From Irineochytrium annulatum (lineage: Eukaryota; Chytridiomycota; Chytridiomycetes; Chytridiales; Chytridiaceae), in contig JADGJL010000012.1 in the NCBI GenBank assembly GCA_027600665.1, positions 1-64,000 on the forward strand: a DNA stretch of 64,000 bases, given 5' to 3'. Below, piece by piece: positions 37,848-45,403 of the stretch. Position 1 is the first letter of the stretch, and every line of letters begins with the position of its first letter. The notes under the pieces were generated by a model that was not told the DNA's origin, ran no database searches, and was given only the letters and a program-made list of their open reading frames with translations. The translations under genes and the position numbers were made by a program.

Positions 37848-38729
37848 ATGGAGCTTCTTCAACTAAAATATTTCCTGACGGTGGCCCGATGCGAACATGT
37901 TACGGAAGCTGCGGGAAAGCTGCATGTTACGCAATCCTCTCTGAGCAAAACGATACAACGATTAGAGGATGACCTGGGAGTCCCCTTATTTGATCGAATC
38001 GGGAGAAAGCTGCGACTAAACGACTTTGGAAGAACATTTCTTCAGCGAACTGAAAAAGCCCTATTTGAATTGGAACAAGGAAAGCGGGAAATCGCTGACC
38101 TCTCCAACAAAGATCAGGGTATACTGCAATTGGCGGTAACTACGGCAAGTACTTTGCCAGGTATACTACGAGAATTTCGCAAAAATCAACCGGACATTCA
38201 GTTTCATGTACAAATGGTTTCGTTAGAAAACATGTCCAGGCTTCTATATCGGGGCGAGGTAGATTTTGGTCTCTCCTCCCCTCCGATGCAAGGTGACGAC
38301 ATCGAATGTCAGATACTTTATGACGATCCGATCGTAGTCGCTGTTCCTATGGGTCATCGATATGCAGAACGAAGCAGCATTCAACTAGCCGAGCTTAAGG
38401 ACGAGTCGTTTGTTGGGGTAAAACAAGGCTATGGTGTTCGTGATATGGTAGATTCTACATGTCAATCCGCTGGTTTTGTACCGAAGTATGTGTATGAAGG
38501 TGATGAGCCTGCACGATTAACAGCCCTTGTTGAAGCGGAGATCGGTCTTGCATTTATACCAAGCACAGCCAGAAACCCGCATGAACGCATTAGATATCTT
38601 CAGGTAGAGGAACATAGACTCGTTCGGGAAATCGCTCTACTTTCACATAAAAACAGGTATATTTCCAAAGCCGCTTTAGAGTTTCGCAGCGTGGTTATGG
38701 AGTATTTCAATGCTATGCCACGAGCATAA
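37848..38729 (+). CDS. LysR-family transcriptional regulator
   Basis: 293 residues. Winged HTH at the start (MELLQLKYFLTVARCEHVTEAAGKLHVTQSSLSKTIQRLEDDLGVPLFDR), then an effector domain. ATG 37848 is chosen because the family begins MELLQLKYF; ATG 37839 also has a ribosome site. Divergent from the MFS exporter, which it likely controls. The GNAT gene follows 24 bases downstream and may be co-transcribed. Confidence 0.85.
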   Translation: MELLQLKYFLTVARCEHVTEAAGKLHVTQSSLSKTIQRLEDDLGVPLFDRIGRKLRLNDFGRTFLQRTEKALFELEQGKREIADLSNKDQGILQLAVTTASTLPGILREFRKNQPDIQFHVQMVSLENMSRLLYRGEVDFGLSSPPMQGDDIECQILYDDPIVVAVPMGHRYAERSSIQLAELKDESFVGVKQGYGVRDMVDSTCQSAGFVPKYVYEGDEPARLTALVEAEIGLAFIPSTARNPHERIRYLQVEEHRLVREIALLSHKNRYISKAALEFRSVVMEYFNAMPRA

Positions 38730-38753
38730 ATTCAATCTAAAGGAGATGTCATT

Positions 38754-39320
38754 TTGAATTTAAAAGCAGAAAAATTTGATCATATTTCAGAGACAGAACG
38801 ATTAGTCGTCAGACCATTACAGAAAGACGATTATGAGAATTGGTTAAATGAATTTGAAAAACGCTTGCCCTCCCAGCACCGCCATGATAAAGGGAAAATG
38901 GATATGAGTGAATGTACACTGGATTGGTTTCATGATCTGGTGGATCGACACCAGGAGTTAGCGCGTACAGATGCCGTTTATGTATTCGGTGTCTTTAGCA
39001 AGGAAGATGGCACACATCTGGGTATGGTTGATATTGCGACCTTGGCGAGAGATGATTTTCAATGGGGAAGCTTCGGATATACGATCCATAATCAGTATTG
39101 GCGAAAAGGTTACGGCAAAGAAGCTGTGAATGCAGCTCTTCATATTGCATTTGAACATCTGAAATTCCACCGTATAGAAGCCCATATTAATCTGGATAAT
39201 ACCCCTTCTGTAAAGTTAGCTGAAAGCGTGGGTATGGAATTTGAATGTGTCCGTAAAGGTTTCATACACGAAAATGATGAGTGGACCGATCATTTGGTGT
39301 ATTACAAAAATTTTAATTAA
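38754..39320 (+). CDS. GNAT acetyltransferase, RimJ/RimL type
   Basis: 188 residues. Beta-alpha fold with TERLVVRPLQKDDYENW at the start and the acetyl-CoA loop QYWRKGYGKEAVNAALHIAF (Q/RxxGxG/A). HRIEAHINLDNTPSVKLAESVGMEFE is the standard C-terminal half. Substrate may be an N-terminal amine of a protein or a small molecule. TTG start behind AAAGGAGATG. Follows the LysR gene on the same strand. Confidence 0.86.
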   Translation: MNLKAEKFDHISETERLVVRPLQKDDYENWLNEFEKRLPSQHRHDKGKMDMSECTLDWFHDLVDRHQELARTDAVYVFGVFSKEDGTHLGMVDIATLARDDFQWGSFGYTIHNQYWRKGYGKEAVNAALHIAFEHLKFHRIEAHINLDNTPSVKLAESVGMEFECVRKGFIHENDEWTDHLVYYKNFN

Positions 39321-39340
39321 ACAACTCCTCCGATAATCTA

Positions 39341-39380
39341 AAGAGCGAACAAAGCACACTTAAGTGCCCTGTTCGCTCTT
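39341..39380. terminator. Bidirectional terminator
   Basis: AAGAGCGAACA pairs with TGTTCGCTCTT between the convergent GNAT and anti-sigma genes. Confidence 0.78.
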
Positions 39381-39409
39381 CTTCATTCAATCGTATCTCC
39401 GTGTTCTCC

Positions 39410-40381
39410 TTACTCGCCCAAGCTGTTCCAGAAGGATTGAAACGCGCCTTTTTCAACTTCGAGAAATGCAGGAACATTACCGTAACGAACCAAACCTTCA
39501 CCGAACAGAACCAGTGGGACTTGTGTCGTATCTTTCAGCGTGAGGTAGATGATCTTGCGATCTTCCTTGCCGTAGAGGTTCTCTTCCAATTCCGGACTCG
39601 TTGCAATTGGTTTGGCAGCAGATAACGCAGAGATGAAGCTTTCCAGTGATTTATCCGCTGCTAACGGCTGAAACTGCTGCTTTCCATTGTTCCAGCTATC
39701 AAACGTCTCCCATTGTGCCGAGGCAACGTTACCTTCGAGATGCAGCTTACCGATCAGGTCGGCACCCGTACCAATGGTGATCCCGTTGTTCTTGTCGAAT
39801 AGTTGAGCATACACCTGACCATCGATCTCGGTGTAAGACATGATGCGGAAGTCTTTATCGTAACCATTCACCGCATAGATGTCTGCTTCGCCAATATTGG
39901 AAGCAAGTTCTGTGTATTTATCCTGACCGCTCAGCTCATGGATGCCGCCAGTTGTTGTGCCAAGCTTCTCGCCACGCAGGTTGAGTGCATGTGCGCCTTC
40001 AAGCAATGTTGGGGACTGTGTATAGACGTTTCCTCCATACACAACCAATTGCAGCATATCTGCCATCGCGCCTTTACCCTGTGAATCCGGCAATTCCATC
40101 TTTGGAATCACAATCGGATCAAACGACGCGCCCGGAGTTACCTCTGCCACCTGAGGAGTTGGTGCGGCGGGTCCATTGAATTGCTGCCACACACTCGGTG
40201 CAGCCAAGCCAATGCTGGCAGCGATAACGACACTTGCTGCGATGTATAGTGGTTTGCGGTGACGTTTTGGCCCCTGATGTTGCGTGTTCAAAGCTTGCTC
40301 TACCCGTTTTTTCATTTGCTCGTTTGTTTTCATATGATCCACCGCTTTCTTGTAGTTTTGTTTAAATTGTTCTTCGTTCAT
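39410..40381 (-). CDS. Membrane anti-sigma factor
   Basis: 323 residues. Short cytoplasmic part (1-45) with basic helices, a single membrane segment (PLYIAASVVIAASIGLAAPSVW, about 44-65), and a 250-residue outside domain of unknown fold. It overlaps the ECF sigma gene by 4 bases, the normal layout for a cognate anti-sigma. No zinc ZAS motif (HxxxCxxC) is present. It presumably holds the sigma factor until an envelope signal arrives. Confidence 0.8.
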   Translation of the reverse strand: MNEEQFKQNYKKAVDHMKTNEQMKKRVEQALNTQHQGPKRHRKPLYIAASVVIAASIGLAAPSVWQQFNGPAAPTPQVAEVTPGASFDPIVIPKMELPDSQGKGAMADMLQLVVYGGNVYTQSPTLLEGAHALNLRGEKLGTTTGGIHELSGQDKYTELASNIGEADIYAVNGYDKDFRIMSYTEIDGQVYAQLFDKNNGITIGTGADLIGKLHLEGNVASAQWETFDSWNNGKQQFQPLAADKSLESFISALSAAKPIATSPELEENLYGKEDRKIIYLTLKDTTQVPLVLFGEGLVRYGNVPAFLEVEKGAFQSFWNSLGE

Positions 40382-40872
40382 TGCAGTTCCTCTCCTTCCA
40401 GCTCCAGTTTTAACAGCTCTCTTCCTCGCTTTAATCTCATCTTCACCGCAGACTCGCTAATCTCCAGAATTTCGCTGATTTCTCGGATTGCATAATCTTC
40501 GTAATAATACAGATGAACCACCGATCTATACTTGAGGGGCAGTGAAAGCACGAGTTCGATCAGCGCGTGGTCTTCCGGGTTGTCCGTTGTAAGAGCATCG
40601 ACACCCTCCAGCTTGACCTCCCGTTTGCGCCAGCCTCTGCCTAATAAGGATTTGCAATGATTGGTGATGACCCGAATCAACCATGCTTTTTGATGCTCTG
40701 CATCGTTGAATGTAGGGGCTTTTTCTATTAGTTTGATGAAGGTATCCTGAGTGGCTTCCTCCGCGTCTTCCCGTCTGCCAAGGTGCACCATGGCAATTCG
40801 GAACAGCGTATCCGCATATGTCTCGTAGACTTTCATCACATGATCGCCCAGCTGGGGCACTGATCGCTGCAT
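40378..40872 (-). CDS. ECF RNA polymerase sigma factor
   Basis: 164 residues. Region 2 (VYETYADTLFRIAMVHLGRREDAEEATQDTFIKL) and region 4 (LSLPLKYRSVVHLYYYEDYAIREISEILEISESAVKMRLKRGRELL) are intact. Start behind AAAGGAGGG. Two-gene unit with the anti-sigma factor. A TGTGACC upstream (about 40922) could be an ECF-type -35 for self-activation, but I could not identify a matching -10. Confidence 0.88.
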   Translation of the reverse strand: MQRSVPQLGDHVMKVYETYADTLFRIAMVHLGRREDAEEATQDTFIKLIEKAPTFNDAEHQKAWLIRVITNHCKSLLGRGWRKREVKLEGVDALTTDNPEDHALIELVLSLPLKYRSVVHLYYYEDYAIREISEILEISESAVKMRLKRGRELLKLELEGEELQ

Positions 40873-40970
40873 GGTTGTTATGCCCTCCTTTATACCTCTA
40901 ACACTCCTAAGGACGGCATTTGGTCACATTTTGTTTTGGATTTTTTATTTATCCATTTTATTTAAAATGC

Positions 40971-41010
40971 AAAAAAAAGAAAGCAGCTCCATGGAGAGAG
41001 TCGCTTTCTT
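40971..41010 (-). terminator. Terminator of the MINPP-like gene
   Basis: Minus strand GAAAGC ... GCTTTC followed by TTTTTTTT. Confidence 0.8.
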
Positions 41011-41065
41011 CATTTTTTTCATCTTCGTCTTTATCTTGATATAAATCGTTATATCTTTTCCCCGA

Positions 41066-42646
41066 CTAGAACTTCTTCTGTAAAAGCTCAATATTATCTT
41101 CCAAACTGCTATCCAGCTCCACGCCTATCTTCTGCAGTTTGTTTTGGTAATATGTCTTCACATCATCCCACTTATAGTATGGGTAGGTCTTTGTTTCGAT
41201 CGGAAAGGCGATTTCTTCTTCATTTCTAAGCATCTTTACGAGGACATCCTTACCATTGGAATACAAAATCCATTGGATGTTTGCTCCCATCGGTGAGATG
41301 ACTGAGCCATTCCAGTTTTCGGTCACGTCCTGCGGTTTGTCGATACTCACATTAGCTCCGGCGATATCCAGGAATGAAGATAGTGGAATAATGGTTTCTG
41401 CGTGAGCAAAACGAAATATACCAGCCGTGTCCTTCTGCTGAATGGATTGTTCGGTAGACACGATTAATTCTTTGACCAGGGGTGCGATGATATTCTGCGG
41501 CACATCCGTGGATGTTAAGGATGGACCTTTTTCATAGAAGTCATTGATATTATCAACGCTCTCATACCACTTTAACTGGTTGTTCGTAAAATACCGCCGG
41601 AATTCGAAGTCACCTTCTCCTTTAATATTCGAAGATATAATGTACAGTTCGTATAAATTAGAAGCAGCTTCCGTTGGGTTACTGAGTTTCACTTTCCCTT
41701 TTTCATCCTTCAACTCGAACTCTCCAGAATTCAATCGCTGATAAAAGTCTTCAGAGAAAAATTGCAAAAGGACGTCTTTTGCATACCGCGTTCCAGTGCT
41801 CTGTGTGACATAATCCTCGTATAACTTAACCCAGTCTCCATCTTCCACGTATTCGTTATACTTCGTAGCCAAGTCGTAGGGCCGCAGATAAGGGTCTTTA
41901 CCTTCTTCAAAGGCTGAAGCCACAATGTCTACCTTGTTATCTCCCAAACTTTCCTTTAATCCATCAATAAACTGATCTCTGCTCTGAGGCGTTCGATCTT
42001 TGAAAGTGGCCTGAGCGATTACTTTTTTATCTGATGTGAATAGTTCTTTGAAGTTCTGTCCGACTCTGCTTCCTATTCCTTTCAGTTCTTCTCCACCCGT
42101 AGTGGATAACAAGCCATAATGGTCTTTTTCAACTTTCATAAGCTTACCAATTTCCTTCTTCAGCTCTTTGCCCAGATTGGTAGCCTGCCCATCCTTCTCA
42201 GCGATGTCGAGCAGTTCATAGAGCGTCTTGTCGTACTTGGAACTGGATAGATGTCTGGAACCATGTCTGCCTATGTAATTAATAAATACGGGTTCATATC
42301 CATTAGGAGCTTTAGTATAACTCGTTTCCTTAAAAGGGTATGGCGTTTTGGTACCGCGGTATCCCTGCTGATCGTTAATTTTTGCTCCAACAAACACCGA
42401 TTGGGTGTTGTTATCCCAGTCTACGTCTTGTCCCAGTGCCTCACCAACAGCTCTTGCCGGCACGTAAGTAACTCCATTGTAGAGAAAAGACTCTCCTTCC
42501 ACCCTTTGTCCGTTCACGACCACATTAGCCGATTGTTCAGCAACTTCGATCATGCGTTTGGAAGCTGCACCATATACGTCAAACATACTCGCAGATGTTA
42601 GCATGGTGAGTGATACGACTGAAATCCCGATTTTTTTGATCATCAT
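41066..42646 (-). CDS. Secreted histidine acid phosphatase, MINPP/phytase-like, with stalk domain
   Basis: 526 residues. Signal peptide 1-26 (cut near VYG-AAS). A copper-amine-oxidase N-like stalk domain is at about 40-87 (VVVNGQRVEGESFLYNGVTYVPARAVGEALG). The phosphatase begins after 110. The phospho-His loop is IGRHGSRH (His128) and the proton donor motif HAE (415-417) is that of multiple inositol-polyphosphate phosphatases; classical phytases have HD instead. It should remove phosphate from inositol phosphates or related esters outside the cell. Start is ATG 42646 behind AAGGAG, at rather long spacing. Single gene with its own terminator. Confidence 0.8.
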   Translation of the reverse strand: MMIKKIGISVVSLTMLTSASMFDVYGAASKRMIEVAEQSANVVVNGQRVEGESFLYNGVTYVPARAVGEALGQDVDWDNNTQSVFVGAKINDQQGYRGTKTPYPFKETSYTKAPNGYEPVFINYIGRHGSRHLSSSKYDKTLYELLDIAEKDGQATNLGKELKKEIGKLMKVEKDHYGLLSTTGGEELKGIGSRVGQNFKELFTSDKKVIAQATFKDRTPQSRDQFIDGLKESLGDNKVDIVASAFEEGKDPYLRPYDLATKYNEYVEDGDWVKLYEDYVTQSTGTRYAKDVLLQFFSEDFYQRLNSGEFELKDEKGKVKLSNPTEAASNLYELYIISSNIKGEGDFEFRRYFTNNQLKWYESVDNINDFYEKGPSLTSTDVPQNIIAPLVKELIVSTEQSIQQKDTAGIFRFAHAETIIPLSSFLDIAGANVSIDKPQDVTENWNGSVISPMGANIQWILYSNGKDVLVKMLRNEEEIAFPIETKTYPYYKWDDVKTYYQNKLQKIGVELDSSLEDNIELLQKKF

Positions 42647-42791
42647 ATTGATTAGTCTTCTCCTTAATCCGCCTATTATTGGTTTATTTTCGCTCATCAT
42701 ACTATAGGTGAGAAGTGTCTGCGCTGTATCCATCCTTTGTTAAATTAATGTAAAGAAATACATATAAAGATGGACGTAAAATCGCATAACG

Positions 42792-42820
42792 AAAAAAAGA
42801 GCCGCTCCTTAGCGACTCTT
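42792..42820 (-). terminator. Terminator of the DUF3237 gene
   Basis: Minus strand AAGAGTCGCTAAGGAGCGGC ending in CTCTTTTTTT. Confidence 0.75.
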
Positions 42821-42898
42821 ATCTTAATCTTAATCTGTATTACAGCCTATCTTGGTGCGATACATATGAACAAATTCGTTATCATGAGTCCCTCGTTC

Positions 42899-43318
42899 TC
42901 ATAACGTCCTATATATTTTTATATCTACTCCGGACTCCGTTGGATAACCCTCTCCCACAAATGTCTCACGGTTCAAAAAGGCTAAGGCTTTACTGTCCGT
43001 AATCATTTTGGGAGAAGTCCGAAATAAAGCAGTGTTCAGCGTTTTATCGATGTTTCCGTTGTTTTCGATATAAATTTTGCAGCTATCTCCTGTGTGATCT
43101 GTCCCTTGAAGCATGTATCTTGCCGATAGCGTATGCGGGTCACCATTCTTCCCGATAATCTGAGTATCCACGCCTCCATCCAGCACTATTCCCTCAAAGT
43201 ACTTTCCGGTTACACGACCTGTAAAAGTAATCATGACAACTGAATTACCTTCGCTATTCTGTAAATCAAATGTTTTCTCGATGTTCACATGTACCGTAAA
43301 CAGTTCCTCCAAATTCAC
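42899..43318 (-). CDS. DUF3237-family protein
   Basis: 139 residues, a single small beta-barrel domain. The wording MITFTGRVTGKYFEGIVLDGGVDTQ is characteristic of DUF3237; function unknown. GTG start behind GGAGGTG; the upstream 14 codons lack support. Stands alone between the phosphatase and an MFS operon read the other way. Confidence 0.75.
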   Translation of the reverse strand: MNLEELFTVHVNIEKTFDLQNSEGNSVVMITFTGRVTGKYFEGIVLDGGVDTQIIGKNGDPHTLSARYMLQGTDHTGDSCKIYIENNGNIDKTLNTALFRTSPKMITDSKALAFLNRETFVGEGYPTESGVDIKIYRTL

Positions 43319-43402
43319 GCGTTCCCACCTCCATATGAATTTAATTATAGCTCTACTCACCTAAAAAAGATTTACAGATCTCCATCGAACCATTTAAAAT
43401 AG

Positions 43403-43417
43403 TTTACATACTGTAAA
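43403..43417. promoter_or_regulatory. Candidate TetR operator before the MFS gene
   Basis: TTTAC-ATACT-GTAAA is a perfect inverted repeat 38 bases before the preferred MFS start, well placed to block that promoter. Bound, by inference, by the TetR protein encoded downstream. Confidence 0.5.
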
Positions 43418-43454
43418 GGTTAACACAATGTTAATGAAGGAGCTTACGACAAGC

Positions 43455-44657
43455 ATGAGTACATTACCAAAATCAATTCGCTTTCCACTGTTCATTTTGA
43501 TGTTAAATCTGTTTATCGCTTTATTGGGGCAAGGGATGCTTATTCCCATTTTGCCGGAGTACTTGAAGCTCTTTCATGCGGGAGGTACCGTCGCCGGATT
43601 TCTAGTGGCAGCCTTCGGGGCAGCTCAATTCTTCTTTTCACCACTGGGAGGAAAATTATCTGACCGCTTTGGACGTAAAAAGTTGATCATGGCCGGCATG
43701 TTTCTTTCCGTTGTCTCGGATGTGATCTTTGCACTTTCAACCGCTCTGCCTCTCTTGTATGTCGCACGAATTATCGGGGGAATCAGTCTTGGTTTAATGG
43801 TTCCTGCGAATCTCGCTTATGTCGCGGATATCACAACGCCTGAGACCCGCGCGAAAGGCATGGGTTATTTTGGTGCAGCCATGAATTTGGGAATGGTGCT
43901 CGGGCCTGGTCTGGGTGGTCTCATCGCCGAGATGGGGATTCGTATGCCTTATTTCTTCGCTGCTGGTCTGGGACTTGTTGCTGCACTGATGACGCTGCTA
44001 CTGCCTGAGACACTTCCCCCGGAAAAAAGAACCGTCTCCATCCGACTTCAAAAGGGAGATCACTTGGGTAAGAAAATCTGGAGTTCATTTAAAGTACCGT
44101 ATTTTAAATACTTGATTGTGCTGCTCGTCATGACCTTTGGCCTCATGAGTTATGAGACCGTATTCGCGCTTTTTGCAGAACAAAAATACGGATTCAACGC
44201 TGCAACGATCTCCATCATTATTACCTTGGGCGCAATTATCGGTATCGTTGTGCAAATCTGGCTTTTGGATTGGTTCGTACAGCGAATCGGTGAAATTAAG
44301 CTAATCCGTCTTTCCCTAATTATTACGCCCATCGCTTTATTATTAATGTTAATTAAAGTAAACCTGACCTTTCTGTTATTCGCTTCTGCGTTATTCTTTG
44401 CCTTTAACTCGTTTTTGCGGCCTTCACTCAGCACGTTAATATCCAAAAATGCAGGAGATCGGCAAGGCTATGCATCGGGTCTGAATACGACATTCTCCAG
44501 TCTCGGGACGGTGATTGGTCCGCTGATCGCAGGACTATTGTTTGACAAAAACATAAACTTCCCGTATATTTTTGGTGCAATTATGCTGCTCGCTTCTCTC
44601 GGACTTACCTTGAACGCATTTCGTTCGAAGAAAGGACAACGGTATACAAGTGAATGA
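43455..44657 (+). CDS. MFS efflux transporter, 12-segment (DHA1) family
   Basis: 400 residues from the preferred start. Motif A GGKLSDRFGRKKLIMAG lies between segments 2 and 3, and the motif C-like GAAMNLGMVLGPGLGG in segment 5 marks a drug/H+ antiporter similar to NorA/Bmr/TetA types. ATG 43455 has AAGGAG 12 bases away; ATG 43428 is the alternative, adding nine residues. The next gene, a TetR regulator, overlaps by 8 bases. Confidence 0.87.
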   Translation: MSTLPKSIRFPLFILMLNLFIALLGQGMLIPILPEYLKLFHAGGTVAGFLVAAFGAAQFFFSPLGGKLSDRFGRKKLIMAGMFLSVVSDVIFALSTALPLLYVARIIGGISLGLMVPANLAYVADITTPETRAKGMGYFGAAMNLGMVLGPGLGGLIAEMGIRMPYFFAAGLGLVAALMTLLLPETLPPEKRTVSIRLQKGDHLGKKIWSSFKVPYFKYLIVLLVMTFGLMSYETVFALFAEQKYGFNAATISIIITLGAIIGIVVQIWLLDWFVQRIGEIKLIRLSLIITPIALLLMLIKVNLTFLLFASALFFAFNSFLRPSLSTLISKNAGDRQGYASGLNTTFSSLGTVIGPLIAGLLFDKNINFPYIFGAIMLLASLGLTLNAFRSKKGQRYTSE

Positions 44658-45294
44658 AAACTGGCATCAACAATTGGGAAATAAACATCGTGATGATTTG
44701 ATTGCAGCAGGTAAGGAGCTTTTTTTGAAATATGGATTGCTGCAAGTGAAGATTAAGGATGTATGTACGAAAGCTGAACTTAGCAGAGTGACATTTTATA
44801 AACATTTTCAGTCTATGGATGAGCTTCTTCTGGCCATTCAGATGCAACTGATTGAACATTTAACGGATGAGGTTAGCCTTACATCGGTGAAGGACATGAA
44901 CGGGCGAGAACAACTCACGGTGATGTTGAATGCATGGGTTGTTTATGCCCAGGATCATCCAGACTACATCCGGTTTATTCAATTATTTGATATCAACTAT
45001 GAGATGTATGATTTTAGTCCTGAATTAAGAGAAACATACGATCGATTCAATCAGAATGGGAAAGAAAATCATTTCCTGATGGGCGCTTTATCCCAAGGTG
45101 TTGTTGACGGAAGTATTAAGAATCCGTCCCCTCCGCTCGATCTGGCTCAGTTTATCTTCACCACGATGATGGCCATGCTCCAACGTATGGTAACGATTCG
45201 TGCTGCTCATGATCATGCATTGGATATGCGGATGACGGAGCAATTTGTGAAGATGCTGCTCCAATTTGTTTGCAGCGAAGAAATATCCGAGTGA
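44650..45294 (+). CDS. TetR-family regulator
   Basis: 214 residues. HTH about 12-58 (LIAAGKELFLKYGLLQVKIKDVCTKAELSRVTFYKHFQSMDELL), then an all-helical ligand domain. GTG start inside the end of the MFS gene, so it is translated with the exporter: an exporter-repressor unit that silences itself until a drug binds. Confidence 0.86.
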   Translation: MNENWHQQLGNKHRDDLIAAGKELFLKYGLLQVKIKDVCTKAELSRVTFYKHFQSMDELLLAIQMQLIEHLTDEVSLTSVKDMNGREQLTVMLNAWVVYAQDHPDYIRFIQLFDINYEMYDFSPELRETYDRFNQNGKENHFLMGALSQGVVDGSIKNPSPPLDLAQFIFTTMMAMLQRMVTIRAAHDHALDMRMTEQFVKMLLQFVCSEEISE

Positions 45295-45340
45295 TGGCGT
45301 GGTAGATGAATCTGTGAAATCAACGTTTAGTTTAAAATAA

Positions 45341-45377
45341 AAAGACGGATTCCGTATGCTGGGATCCGTCTTTTTTC
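45341..45377. terminator. Terminator between convergent genes
   Basis: AAGACGGAT pairs with ATCCGTCTT and is followed by TTTT on the plus strand; the A run on the other side suits the minus strand too. Confidence 0.83.
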
Positions 45378-45403
45378 TTCATTTTCTCTACATTGATTGA
45401 CCT

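Noticed and set aside
40873..40930. An autoregulated ECF promoter before the sigma gene
   Set aside because: A TGTGACC is present but no convincing -10 at proper spacing.
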